Origin: Erythrobasidium yunnanense
Lineage: Eukaryota > Basidiomycota > Cystobasidiomycetes > Erythrobasidiales > Erythrobasidiaceae
Assembly (NCBI GenBank): GCA_001600175.1
Contig: BCJC01000004.1
Coordinates: 1,364,001 to 1,428,000, forward strand
DNA length: 64,000 nucleotides
Reading direction: 5' to 3'
A model generated the notes under the pieces. That model had not been told where the DNA came from. It saw nothing but the letters and a program-made list of their open reading frames with translations, and did no database searches. How positions within the stretch are numbered: the first letter of the stretch is position 1; each line of letters opens with the position of its first letter. Below are positions 1-12,825 of the stretch, piece after piece. Made by a program: the position numbers and the translations under genes.

Positions 1-1466
1 TGAAGGCAGATTGATTCATAGAGGAAACAGGCCGATAGAATCATCGCAAACAGAAGAAAATTCCAGGCCACGTACGCGATGCTCAGTTCGAAGTTTTGAG
101 CTGGAGATATGGTTCGGTTCTTCTGGAAAAACCAAAATAGGCAGACTGGTTATGTATTAGCATTTAGTATAGAATAATCTTGTGAAGGAAGCGTACTAGC
201 GAAGAAAGAGAGCTCCATCGTCAACAGGATGGCAAGTTGGCGAAGATCAGCTCGAAGGAGAGTGCGCAGTCTGTCTGCTCTTTGCGATTTGCTATATGAT
301 TTGTCCTGTAGGACCATTTCGAAGCGTGGTGGAAAAGTGTTGTGGCTTCTAAATTGCTGAATGGAGCATTCGTGGGTAAGGATGGAGCGGGAACTTCGTT
401 GAGGTCTAGAACTTCCATTTCGATTTGGGAATGATACTCGAAGCTCGAAGTCTCTAAAGACTTTGTCGTGTCTGGACTACTGTCAAGTTGTGAGATCTTC
501 CGCTTGACGCTTCGCACAAGCCAGATACTCGGCAGAATGCCTGTCGCCAACAGAAGGACCATGATTAAATTGTAGATTCCGATGACGATCTTCCTGTAGT
601 GCGTGAAGTCACTGTTGTGTGATCCTGCGAGCGTCGATTCTGTGTCAGATAGCTTTATTTAGCGTGATTATAGATATTTACCGAGAGATTGCAAAATGCT
701 AGGTAGATTTGCCAATTGTGTCATGTCTCCAGAAGTGCTGACGACTTGTAACAGGTCAGATGCTGCATTGTAGTCCCGAGAGATGTCTCGCATCGCATCT
801 CCATGCCTCAGGCCGAAGGGGACGAGAGCAGCCAGCATTGCTGTAGATACGAGCAACCAGCTGCCGTTGAACACCAAAGGCCCCTGGCGGATGCGCGATA
901 AGGCTCTTCGGATTGGCGGGGACGATGCCAACACGGAGAGTGTGAGAAGCGTGTAAGAGAACACCAGCGTCATATGTACCAGAGCCTGCAGAGAGACCGT
1001 CAGACAAGAGAGAGGGGACAAAGATCTAGGCGTATACCCAGAATGCGCCGAAGAATCGAGTATCATGGCTCTTCCTGCGGAAGTTATGCCTGAAGACAAC
1101 GAGGAGAACGACTGGCAAGTTTTCAGTGTCGGAGAGCGGGCAGGCTGAGAGCATAGATTTACTTTGCATGATTGCTTCGAGACTCCAGAGAATAGGTATG
1201 CCGGTACGCCAATCAATACGTGTACAACTCCCATCCTTGACGATGAATTGTAGTCTTCCTCTGGCCGCTCGAATAGCCAGGCCAGTCAGGTTCGCCAGAA
1301 TGACCAGGGATAAGCACACTATGGCAGTATATAGTTGATACCAGAACGCAGTTGAAAAGAATGGGAAGATAGCTGAGTTCAAGTAGTTTTGGAGTGCAGC
1401 GGTAGGATCAGCATCGGGAGGCATCGACAGAGGCAGGCTGTTCAGGAAGGCAGCAAGCTCTGCCAT
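1..1466 (-). CDS. multi-pass membrane protein, paralog A (3' end cut by window edge)
   Basis: I do not recognise the family. The start is the ATG at 1464-1466. Exon 1 encodes a short N-terminus, a hydrophobic segment, and a conserved loop with FIV-DG-CTR-DW-TG-P around residues 70-85. Further exons give several more hydrophobic segments, a KRKI motif after a predicted helix near 510, and a final helix read from about 129 down to position 1. That last piece aligns with the end of the neighbouring gene, so the C-terminus lies outside the window. It is a tandem paralog of the gene at 1942-3720, with the same order of helices and loops. About seven membrane spans are likely, which suggests a receptor- or transporter-like fold, but no diagnostic motif is visible. 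Intron borders are approximate. Confidence 0.7.
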
Positions 1467-1941
1467 GTTGGACGATAGTTCACAGAGTCAACCCTTCTTG
1501 ATGCATCATTGCTCCCAAAGACGAACTTTCGAGACAAAGGATGCCTTCGCGCTCGGCCCCTGACCGCGAGCTTCTGAGCATGCAAGCAGAAAGCAGGCTT
1601 TGGTAGCAGTCGGGCAGCCAGTGGGGAAGGTGAGAAGCTTGGACAGGGTCTCTTTGGCATTTGACAGCTGTCTTGGAGTTCGCGGTTCTCAAACCTATAC
1701 TGATCGCAAAGATCGACTTGCAGAGACTCGATGCGCTGGAGGGCGCAGCAGGTCAAAGTAGACGGTGTAAGATGCCGTCTATATACGCCTTGTCGATGGC
1801 TAGCATATATAAATTGCAGAATTGGCAGGATATTGCAGAAAGAGACATACGATCTGGCTTGAAACGCCCAGGAATAACCTAGCAAGAAATGACAGTGACA
1901 CGAATCATCTTCTATACATCACTCCCTTCCGATCTCCCCAA
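1467..1941. other. intergenic spacer between the tandem membrane-protein genes
   Basis: This stretch lies upstream of paralog A and downstream of paralog B. Open frames on both strands here have no membrane or domain character and look like chance. It should hold the paralog A promoter; I see no clear TATA box. Confidence 0.4.
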
Positions 1942-3720
1942 TCACACTGCAGTCATGTGGAAAGAGGCCGTCTCTTTGTCTTTGCCCTCGTGATCCATGT
2001 CCAGATAGCTGCTAGCATGTTTCCGTTCTTCTGAGTAATCGATGTTGACCACCTGCTGGCAGGTGATACCGACGGCGTTCGGCGCTTTGAACTGCCTGTT
2101 TTCTCGCCTCAGCTCCGTAAGCATCGCCATATCGTCTTTTGCGATTCCATCTGGTCTAAGCGAATCTTGCAGGAAGATATACGCCATGATAAGCGCCGGA
2201 ATTGCGAAGTTGTAGGCTGTGTGCCGCAAAGTCAGCCTCACGACCACCAATATGGCGAGCGACATCTGCGCACCTGGGTAGGCAAATCCCATCATGTAAT
2301 CCATCTGAGGAGATAATATGGCGCCTCCCTCAATGGCCCAGAAGAGTAGAACTGTTCAGAATTGGCTCAGCAGGGCTCTTTCTCTGCACCAAAGATTACA
2401 TGCTGCAGATGAACGAGGTCTCCATAAATAGCAGTGCTAGAAGGGCTCTAAAGTCTGCTGCGAGGGCACTCCTTAATTTGGACGCCCGCTGTCCTCTAGA
2501 TTGACTCTTGTCTTGCAGAATAACCTCGAATCGGGGTGGAAGCTGTGGGGTGATCTCGAGCAGCGTACCGAAGGGCCTATCTTTGGGCTGAGGTGGAAGG
2601 TTGTGTTCATTGTAGGTGCGCTTAGAGCCCAGATCGCTGAGCTGAATTTCAGTCGAAGGTCGATAGCCTTCGTATTGGGTTGCTGTATGCTCCAAAATGG
2701 TCTGAGTAGCTGCAAATGTTCATATATCAGTATAATACAGCTATTTGCACGATCGAGTACTACTTACGGTTGTCTACCTCCAACTGAGCGATCTTCCGCT
2801 TGACATTTTTCGCCAGCCAAAGGGATGGGATGGTGCCGCTGAGTAAGAGAATGAACATATAGCCAGCATATATTGCGCTAGTAAGTCGATGATTCTGTGT
2901 CCGTTGCTTGTCCAGGGCGACTGTCGAAGGGTGGAAGACTTTCGGCGTCAGTACAGCGCCAGCATTGTCAACGACGGGGAAGCGAAACTGACACAGCAGA
3001 GGGACTGAAGGCTCCAGATTAAGTAGCAGAGTTGAGTCTTGCGCTGCTGCTGCTTGCTTTATAAGAGCAGTCGCAGCGGTATAGATGGTCGCGAGGTCTC
3101 TGAAGGCGTCGCCGTATTTAAGAGCAGTAGGTAGAAGTCCAGCCAGCATTGCGGCACAGAATAGAATCCAACCACCGTTCAACAACCATGCGCCGTAATT
3201 AAGCTTCCCGAGGAATCGTCTCACTTGCGGGGCGGAGGCCAGGACGTGCAGCGTGAAGAGAGAGTACGAGATGACCAGCACGATGTGTAGAAGGAACCAG
3301 AACGAGCCGAGTAGCCTCGTTGTATGTGTCTTATTGTGAAAGTCGTGCCTGAATACGAACGTGAAAATGACTAAACAGGCGTTCCGGAATCAGTCAATGA
3401 TGCTAAGGATGTAGTTGAGGCTCACTTTGTAGTGCAGACTCGCATATCCAGAGCAGGGGTACACCAGTCTTCCAATCTAGTCTAGTACAGTTTCCATCGT
3501 GCACGATGAAGTGCAGCTTGCCGCGCGCTGCCCTCGTCACCAGACCGATAGTGTTCGCAAGTATGATGAGTGAAAAGCAGCCAAGCGCAAAGATGGTCTG
3601 GTTCCAAAGAGCTGATGGAAAATGTGGATAGAGCCGGGAATCGAGGTAATCTTGCAGCGCTACGAAGACATCTTGACCTGGTGACAGCGGGCCGATAAGG
3701 GCAGTGATCGCGTCGCTCAT
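1942..3720 (-). CDS. multi-pass membrane protein, paralog B
   Basis: This is the complete tandem partner of the gene at the left edge. The start is the ATG at 3718-3720 and the stop is at 1942. Exon 1 (to about 3425) carries a transmembrane helix and the loop RAARGKLHFIVHDG followed by CTRLDWKTGVP, nearly the same as in paralog A. The middle exon (about 3370-2760) has four or more hydrophobic segments and ends with the basic stretch KNVKRKIAQLE just inside a membrane span. Later exons near 2700-2400 and 2304-1942 give a polar stretch, another helix and an acidic, hydrophilic tail. About seven spans are expected. The function is unknown; the pair looks like a local gene duplication with clear divergence of the hydrophilic parts. 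Confidence 0.75.
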
Positions 3721-4421
3721 GTCGCAAACAAGAGCAGGGAGGATAAACGAATGTTAGAGGTGTAGAAGAAACGACAGAAAGGAAAGCCTTGCTGCTGCTG
3801 CGAAGATGCGCTCCTTCGTGGGCGGAATTCTTGGTTCGGCGAGTTTGGGGGCCACGAGGAACAGACGACGTCTTCGGATGCCATGCAGGACCGTCTGACA
3901 ACGGCTAGTGTCGGATCTGTTCCTGATTAGTCTACCCTTAGTGCAGGGCGGAAGGAAGAAAGCGGTGATGACCCGCATCGGACGGAGGCCTATGCTTCTC
4001 GCGGAAGATGTCTCAGCCTGGACGTTGCGTGTTACTTTGCGTACTTCATACGGGAATAAGAAGGATTGAGCCGCGCAGGTGCATTGCAGAAGCATCGGGG
4101 AATGATAGCAACAACAGGAAGCGAGCCGCAATAACGAGGAAGTCTAGAGCGAAGCAGAATCAGCGATCGAGTCCAGAACGCAGGATTGGACGAAGTAAAG
4201 AGGATGGTGAACGCTCGAGGTGCCTCAGACATATGCTTGTCAATGTTTGTCTAAATGGATCCGCATTCGTCAACCTCAACCGTGATTAGCGGCAGCGAGG
4301 GCGTAGGAAAGTGAAGAAATAGATTTGATCATCACTGGCGAACCTCGAGCGTAGAGGAAAGGGTATGGATGGGAAGCGGTATACAGGCAGGATCCAACTC
4401 ACCATGTGCAATGGTGTTCAC
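3721..4421. other. intergenic region, no gene seen
   Basis: This 0.7 kb lies between the 5' end of paralog B and the 3' end of KRR1, both minus-strand. Several 60-125-codon open frames on both strands show no recognisable domain and no splice-linked continuation. It presumably contains the paralog B promoter. Confidence 0.4.
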
Positions 4422-5902
<1,481 letters not shown>

Positions 5903-6133
5903 TGTTGCTGTGAAATTACAGGAATTGGATGGGACGAAAAGAGAGGAAGGCTGATTTGGTCGATTCAAGTGGGATTGCAGTTTGGTATGGAAGTTGATGT
6001 AAAATTGTTAGTGTATAGTCGTGTATTCAATACCTGTTGTTCTGAATTCAAGCTGTTTTCTTTGACTTTCGATTCTTGCCCAGACGAGGCTCACTCCGGT
6101 TAAGTAGCTACCGATACCCAATACTCCTTGAAG

Positions 6134-7209
6134 ATGCGGCCAGGACGCTTCCTCAGCCAGCTACACCTCCTCATACCAGTCAAGCGGTGCGCGATGCCGT
6201 ACTCCCAGCTTGAAGCCCGCTGATACCCTATGCCCATGATATCCAGGACCGTCGATTATGCTGTGTCAGTCTGGCGACATGCTTTGGATGCTGATTTATG
6301 CCATTCACACTGAAACTAATGCTTAACCTTCCTTCCTGCCCTCCCGAACTGACACCAGCAAGATCCGCGTCAATGCCGCCCAGACCGCCGTGGAAACGAA
6401 TGGCGTCAAGCATAGCATGGTGCGTCGCCCTGATGGACCTTGTAGGGCTCTATCTTATGCGATGGACCGCCCAGAACCCCTTCGACGAGATCGCGGTTGA
6501 AGAAGCCGTACGCATCAAGGAACGTCTAAAGGATCAAGTCAAGAGCATCAAAGTAGTCACTATCGGATCGAGCAAAGCAAGCGATGTATTACGTACTGCA
6601 CTAGCGATGGGAGCAGACAGCGCGATCCACATCGAGACAGATCCCAAGTTCGACGAAGCAAGCTTGCAGCCCTTACTTATCAGCAAGACGTTGGCCAAGC
6701 TGGTACAGGAGAAGGAGAAGGATACGAATATAATCATTATGGGCAAACAGGCAATAGACGATGATGCGCATCAGACGGGAGGCATGCTCGCCGGAATACT
6801 AAACTGGCCCATCGCAAACTGCGCGAGCAAGATTGAACTGTCAGGAGAGGGTAGCAAGACTGCTACAGTGGATAGAGAAATCGACGGAGGGCTGGAGAAG
6901 CTCAAGATGGATCTGCCAGCTGTCATCACTACCGATCTGCGACTGAACGAGCCGAGATATGCGACTCTGCGTGAGTCCACTCCAGCTCGATACAGTCGCA
7001 ATACTGACATTCGAGTCGCAGCCAATATTATGAAAGCAAAGAAGAAGAAGATTGAGAAGTATACTTTCGCAGATCTAGGCATTGACACGGACAAAGAAGT
7101 CAGGCTGGAGATACTGAAAGTGACAGAGCCGCCTAAGCGCCAAGGAGGAGAGAAGGTAGAGAATGTAGATCAACTGATAGAAAAGCTGAAGAGTCTCGGT
7201 GTACTGTAG
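6134..7209 (+). CDS. ETFB: electron transfer flavoprotein beta subunit
   Basis: ETF beta pairs with the alpha subunit in the mitochondrial matrix and passes electrons from acyl-CoA and other dehydrogenases to ETF-ubiquinone oxidoreductase. Four exons fit in frame: 6134-6186, 6247-6264, 6359-6419 and 6475-7209, giving about 288 residues. The joins rebuild the family pattern LLIPVKRTVDYAVKIRV, then NGVKHSM joined to NPFDEIAVEEAVRIKE. Downstream are the nucleotide-binding stretch GMGADSAIHIETD-like residues, GKQAIDDDAHQTGGMLA, and the C-terminal LRLNEPRYATL, all typical. The true start could be slightly different because the N-terminus is variable in this family; the chosen ATG keeps the core complete. 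The second exon is only 18 bp. Confidence 0.94.
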
Positions 7210-7536
7210 AGGCGGGATATCCAGCTGTATGAATCATCGGTCGATATGCTATCTATGGCTCTCCAGCGTACATGGCAGGCACACGACATGAGGGAACACA
7301 GACTAACTCTTGCTGTGATGGGACGTCACGGCTACGTGCCGCAGTGTACCCTAGTGTTGCTGACCTTGCGATACCCATGATGCGTGAGCTCCGGATACAG
7401 TGTTACAACAAGATCACGTAGAAACCATTCACAGGGCCAGAGCGTCGTTTTCGTGCGACATACGACTGAAATGGTCGCGGGACTGATGGCTTCATTGCCT
7501 TTTACCAGGGAGACATCTCTCGTTCTTTCTAGCTCC

Positions 7537-8345
7537 CTACAAATCGTCAAAGCCCTTGTTCATATCTTCATGCAGTAGCTCCTTCATCCCCTTTGGCAGG
7601 GTAGGCAGACCCTGCTCGTTCTTGACGTATCTGAAAGGCATCTCTACGCTTTCTTGCGGGTTGAACTGTATCGTAGGATATTCCACGAAGTCTATCTCTT
7701 CCAGCCTCTCTATAGGCCCATATCTACATCAGCTCGGTCATAGCAAGGCGGATTATCGCTCACTCTTTCCATCGACTACCAAGCTAGTTACGTAGACGGC
7801 AGTATCTGTCGTCATCTGGATCTCTCCCAAATGTCTTCCAGGAAAGCCCAGCTTGCGAAGCTCCTTTGTGCGATCTCGAGGCGGGTCGTCTCCCAGTATC
7901 CCGCCAAAGAGAAACGCGTCAAACTCGTCTGCATCGCTTGGATCTATTGCTTTTTCCGCTTTCGGGTCGAGCAGGCAGATACGTGGCTTGGGAGGCAGAT
8001 TACCAGCTGCTATCATAGCATCGACTGATGTAGAAGTAGCTTCGAATGCACTAGTGGATGTAGAAGCTTGGGAAGAAGAAGAGGAGGATAGTTGGGAGGT
8101 GAGGGCGGAGGCAGAACGAGAGGAGAGATTTGTGAAGTAGACTCTGTTGTTCGTAGCTGTCCCAGGGCGGTAGGTCCTAGATAACATGTGGGCGTACTCC
8201 AATTTGACCCATGGAGGTAGGGATTCAGGCGTGTTGTCATCCGCTTCCATATGCTCTGGGAGCTCGTCAGGATGATATACTGTGCGATGCCGCTAACCCA
8301 AGTCGTACCTATGATGTACAATTTGCCAGACTCGCTTGAAGACAT
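7537..8345 (-). CDS. SFM1: SFM1-like SPOUT protein arginine methyltransferase
   Basis: Yeast Sfm1 is a SPOUT-fold enzyme that monomethylates an arginine of ribosomal protein Rps3. Three exons fit: 8345-8309, 8255-7764 and 7709-7537, encoding about 233 residues. The first join restores LYIIEHMEADDN, the usual N-terminal strand; the 53 bp intron has a CCTGACG branch site. The core shows ICLLDPKAEK, FLFGGILGDDPPRDRT, LRKLGFPGRHLG and the IQMTTDTA knot segment, all highly characteristic. The second join gives VVDGKKRLEEIDFVEYP, and the end is LPTLPKGMKELLHEDM. A Ser-rich insertion of about 40 residues sits between the N-terminal helix and the knot. It is divergent from NOT2, with 178 bp between starts. 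Confidence 0.93.
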
Positions 8346-8523
8346 TGTGGTGGACAGGGAAGAGGTGCTTTTCGCGTTCTTTGAAGAGTTAGAGATGTAG
8401 ATACTGCTTCTGATGGTATATCTTGTAACCTTGAAACTCAAAGAATCGCTTGAAAGCCAAAGGACGGTCTTTGCAGAAGGCGACTGATTGACTTAGCCAG
8501 ATTTCGACGAGCGGACGCAGGGC

Positions 8524-10391
8524 ATGGCCTACAGGAGCAGCAGTAGCAGCACAGCGAGCAGCAACGCACCGCCAGGAAGCAGCGCGTTCAGTCTGCCAGC
8601 AGCGACGGCGACAGCAGCCAGCAGCGGGACAACAACGGCGACGAGGCCAGGAGCAGTAGGGACGGCAGCCTCAACAGGGAGCAGCAATGCTTCAGTTCTG
8701 CTGTCAGCTTTCAACAATCCAGCAACATCAGCTGCACCAGGTTCAGCAGCTCAGCGGACGGCGACGACGACGACGACGACTGGAAGCGGGCTGGGAGGCA
8801 ACTCTACGCAGGCACAAGCAGCCTTTCTCAACGCTGGACCCAACAGGACAGTCAGCAACGTAGGCGCGCAAGCAGCGCAAGGTGGGATGGGCGGCAGCAG
8901 CGCGGCTGTAGGAGGTGCTGCTGCTGCATCTGGCAGCGGAGTAGGAGCATTTGGCTCGCGTGGGTCTACTGACTTGCGACACGTATACTCTGACAGAAGT
9001 ATTGACTGCTCATCATTCTATTCGCCTTTTCAGCTAATCCACCGGCGTCTGGAATCAACGACCTCTCGCTGGACCCATCCGACTTTCCTGCGCTAGGCTC
9101 TGGCTCTGGGCAAGCGCTGAGCAGCAATACAACGACAGCAAGTAATCTGCTGTCCTCATACGCAACGCAAGTTGGAGCAGGGAGCAGCAACAGCATTGGC
9201 TCGGTCCCTTTCTTTTCCAACCCGGGAGCTCAGCAGTCGCAGTCTCAGCAAGGCTTGTCCTCAGATGACTTCCCAGCATTAGGTGGAGAAGCGCAACACG
9301 TCAATGGCTTCAGCCAGCAGCAGCAACAACGCGCAAGTCAGGAACAAGCGAGTGCGGCAGCTGCTCTTGCGCATAGACAGAACCTTCTGGGTTCGATGAC
9401 AGCAGGGCAACAGAATCAAGCGAGATCAGTAGCGAATGCAGCAGCGAGTACGGTGCTGCAGGACGATGGGCAAGCACAAAAACGGGTAAGCCAGGCAAGC
9501 TAAAACGACGGTGTATAGAGGCTGATGTCGCTATATCAGAACTACGCAAGCAAACTTGGGTCTGTGAGCAGCTCCCTATCACCCTACCCTGCGAATTCGA
9601 CATTACCACCGCCCTCATCAAACGCGCCCTCATCCCAGCATAGTCCGCACCAGGGCAACGCGAATGGCATAGGGCAAACACTAGAAGGATCATCACCAAA
9701 CTCGCAAGCGACGGCTGCGCAACTCAGCAATATGCTGCTACAGCAACACCTAGCAGCGACAAAACGGGCGCCACCTCCTCCTCTTCCTCAAACGCCAGCT
9801 CAGCAAGTGCTATACAGTCCTGCAGATCGATTTGGTCTGCTAGGTCTGCTGAATATCATCAAGCTGTCTGCGGATGCGGACTTCGGGTTGTTATCGCTAG
9901 GGACGGATCTGGAGAAGCTAGGGTTGGATCTGGGCAGCAGCAACAGCTTACATTCGTCCTTCATCACGCCGTGGGCAGACAGCTCGGAAGTCGCAAGTAT
10001 CGAGCCAGAGTACCATCTCCCATCGTGCTACAACGTTCAACCGCCTCCTGCATCGTCCAAGACTGGTGCCTTCTCAGACGAGACGCTCTTTTTCATCTTC
10101 TACTCGCAACCGCGGGATGCGATGCAAGAAGCAGCGGCTGAGCAATTATACAAGAGGAATTGGAGGTATCACAAAGACCTGCATCTGTGGTTGACGAAAG
10201 ATGCCGGTAGCGAGCCAACGCAAAAGACGGCGACGTACGAAAGAGGGACATACATTTTCTTCGACCCGAATACGTGGGAGAAGGTACAAAAGGAATTCGT
10301 GCTAGTCTTCGAACACCTAGAGACCCGTCATCGTGGACAGCAAGGTCAAGCGGGCCAGCAACAACAGCAGCAACCGCAAAACCAGCAGTAA
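8524..10391 (+). CDS. NOT2: CCR4-NOT complex subunit NOT2
   Basis: NOT2 is a scaffold subunit of the CCR4-NOT deadenylase complex. The N-terminal half is low complexity, rich in Ser, Ala, Gln and Asn, with two short DFPALG motifs (near 9080 and 9268) typical of NOT2 N-terminal regions. The C-terminal NOT box is clear: AEYHLPSCYNV-like residues near 10010, then DETLFFIFYSQPRDAMQ, LYKRNWRYHKDLHLWLT, and GTYIFFDPNTWEKV. An intron of 54 bp (about 9487-9540) ends at TATATCAG and has a GCTGAT branch site; it is a multiple of three but carries a stop, so it must be spliced. Another intron ends at about 9032; its donor is uncertain (near 8953 or 8998). The protein ends in a Gln-rich tail. Confidence 0.93.
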
Positions 10392-10971
10392 CAGTAGCAG
10401 TAGCAGCTCATGTAATGCTTAGATCCTGCGAATGTAAAACTGCTGTCTTCTATACTTCGTTTGTCACTTTGCGACTTCGCCTTTGCTCCGCTCAACTCCG
10501 ACATGCTTCGAGAATGGCAGATACCTGCTGGACATCGCATATACGCTCTCGACAACAACTGCTCTCTGCTGCCAGGCCTTTCAATCTCGCTCAAGCTTGG
10601 CTGACATCAAGGCTGCTCCATTCCAAAGATGCAAGATTCGCCGCTCGTCAGCTTTCGCTGTGGCCTTCATGCTGTCGTAGATCTGTTCTAAGTCGAAACG
10701 ACGAACGCTGTCCTCTCTTTTGACCGGTCGCTGGACCCAACCTTCATATCCCAGATGCGAGCCTTGCAAAGACACTCCGTGTTCTAGCGGCGGGCAGCGG
10801 TTGCTCGGAGATACGACACCATTCGGCGTCATTAAAGTGGAAGATATGGCTAGCGCCCGAGCTGCCTCACAAATCCTCCATCTTCCGCTGTCATGGAAGT
10901 GGAATTCGATGATCACGCGCTAGCGTGGTCAGACAGTCCAAGATCTTCCAGCTGGAAGTCTTATTCTTGTC
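10392..10971. other. intergenic region after NOT2
   Basis: This contains the NOT2 3' untranslated region. Plus- and minus-strand open frames of 60-150 codons here show no domain, and I call none of them genes. Confidence 0.4.
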
Positions 10972-10979
10972 TATAAAAG
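10972..10979 (+). promoter_or_regulatory. strong TATA box (TATAAAAG)
   Basis: A perfect TATAAAAG is followed within about 30-60 bp by a long CT-rich tract (CTTCTCTCTTTCCTTCC-like) and A-poor leader sequence. This is the classic layout of a highly inducible fungal promoter pointing to the right, toward the unresolved coding pieces from 11188 onward. Confidence 0.6.
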
Positions 10980-11187
10980 GCTGCTTGATCCCCTACTTCT
11001 CTCTTTCCTTCCTGCCATCCAGTTCTACTAATCTTACTCTTCCTCAACAATCTTACTGCACCTCAAATTATTCTCAGACTAATTCAATAATACCTATTCA
11101 CAGTCATCTTATCTATTATTCCATATCCTTCACAAAGCGGCAAGTCTTCAAGGTCTCAAGTCGCTACGCTACAACACATTTGGCTCG

Positions 11188-12381
11188 ATGCAGTACAATC
11201 AGGACGCAGCCCGGCTCTTCCTAGTCGTACTGTAGTCCAGTCAGTAGACACACTGATTCACTCGCAACCGCGTCACACCATTCTTCGTTCGATCTGCTGG
11301 CTGCAGCCTTACAGACGACTTTACAGTCTGGCTGAAACTAAGCGAGTGCGACATTAAGTGTTCAGTCAGAGAGGGTCGTCACAAGTAACAAGCGCAGACA
11401 ACTGGGTCACCGCAGACGCCAGAACAGCCATGATGTGGTCTGAGCTGGATACCTTAGTCGACGGCAAACTCGATGGTACCCTAGCCGAGAGAGGTCTCTA
11501 TCTGAAATGCCAAAGAGAGAATAAACAGAACGACAAGAACAACGAAGCCATCAAAGCAATCCGAGCTGATAGCGCGGGGGCAAGCCCAAGCGAAGAACAA
11601 TCAAAGAGCCCGGCAAGCCTGCGTACTTCATTGTCTTCCAACCAGTCGCTAGTGTGGAGTTTCCACCTATCTTTCAGCAGGTGAGAGTTCGATACCGGAA
11701 CCCATATTAGCCTTGATTTCGGACGATAACCGCTCCACAACAAGCCAGTCAAGCCAACGAGATCATCAGACGGCCCTTCGCACAATGCCGTTCAATACTT
11801 ATGTGGCTATGCTGCTTTGTCTGCCTTGGTCTACGGTGACTACTCTTTCACACGCTGCAGGGTCTCATGGCAGCTCGTTGATATACCCTTCGACACGATC
11901 CCGGCCAGTACGAGGCTTCTGTCTAGAACGTCACGACTGCCGCCAATCCCGACGAGGATTCTATCCTGATACATTCTGCACAATGTCAGCGCAATATCGT
12001 TGTCACTGAACTATGATCTGCAGGCCTCCGTGGCGCCACGAAGATTACAATATCAAGCAGATCGTCGGCTTTTTCTCTCTAAGATCTGTCGGCATGACGA
12101 CGATTTCGAGCCACTTACTGTCCGTCGAGGCATCCGTGTCGTTGACGGCTTCGAGACACATGTGGTGACTATGGTCGCGAAGGCTTCAGATGCCAGATTC
12201 TGACACTTACAACCGGATGGCGAAGAGACGCCCGGACACCCTAATTGTACGCGAAAGGGCAATGTCGCTGGCAGCACGCTTTCCTTCTTTATACGAGGAT
12301 CCTCTGCGCGAAGGCTACGACTTCGGAGCCTGCGGAATCAAGCTGGCGGAGGCCATTAAAAGAGGTGTCACAGTCTATTGA
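11188..12381 (+). CDS. unresolved multi-exon or decaying gene downstream of the TATA box
   Basis: I do not recognise this gene and could not assemble one clean model. The first ATG after the TATA promoter is 11188. Protein-like pieces follow in different frames: 11358 to about 11560 (a polar segment with LAERGLYLKCQRENKQND); about 11580-11680, where a CTGATAG acceptor leads to GKPAYFIVFQPVASVEFPP; about 11750-11836 (HNAVQYLCGYAALSALVYG); and 12190-12381 with MSLAARFPSLYEDPLREG and FGACGIKLAEAIKRG. Some frame changes sit at plausible GT...AG borders, others do not. Either this is a gene with several small exons or a gene that is breaking down. The coordinates mark the region, not a proven CDS. 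Confidence 0.3.
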
Positions 12382-12388
12382 GAGATGA

Positions 12389-12712
12389 ATGATGGACGCT
12401 GCGGCGTCTGGAGGCCAGCTTATCGATCTCCTGCGGCATGGGAAAAATGGCAATCGCTTGGGCCTCTATACTGCCTTTGTGGCGTACAAGCTGGAGCCTC
12501 ATGTACTGGAAGCTGCCCTCAGTCCGCATCCAGTGCAGACTCTCTTGGAGAGAGCACGAGGAGGCTTGCTAGAAGGTACGGATGATGCTGCGCCTCGGAC
12601 CTCAGGCTGGTACGCTATGATCGCAAAAGCAGCCAAGTACCGCAGGACTTCCACCGGCAAGCTACTAGGAGGATGCCCGTACGAGGAGCACGCGAGGATC
12701 TCCTATATATAG
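12389..12712 (+). CDS. unknown open frame, module copy 1
   Basis: This 107-codon frame starts ATGATG. It carries GGQLIDLLRHG, then LYTAFVAYKLEPHVLEAA, then HPVQTLLERARGG. A clearly related segment occurs about 0.5 kb downstream (12826-13105), so the sequence is under, or was under, protein-level constraint. It lies just after the frame ending at 12381 and may be a terminal exon of that gene or a small gene of its own. No known domain is recognised. Confidence 0.4.
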   Translation: MMDAAASGGQLIDLLRHGKNGNRLGLYTAFVAYKLEPHVLEAALSPHPVQTLLERARGGLLEGTDDAAPRTSGWYAMIAKAAKYRRTSTGKLLGGCPYEEHARISYI

Positions 12713-12716
12713 GAGA
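12699..12716. repeat. perfect 18 bp palindrome
   Basis: The sequence TCTCCTATATATAGGAGA is its own reverse complement. It overlaps the last codons of the open frame ending at 12712. It could form a small hairpin or a symmetric protein site; function is unknown. Confidence 0.6.
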
Positions 12717-12825
12717 ATCATGCGATGTGTAGGATCGCGACAGTCCTGCACGCTTTCTTCCCCTCGTCAAGAAGCCCTGGGCTGAACTCAGCAGCAGCAG
12801 AGACATGGAGGAGTAGGATGAGAGC

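Noticed and set aside
8998-9032. 35 bp intron in NOT2
   Set aside because: The join is in phase but shorter than almost all other introns here; a 74 to 80 bp intron from about 8953 also fits, so the donor is left open.
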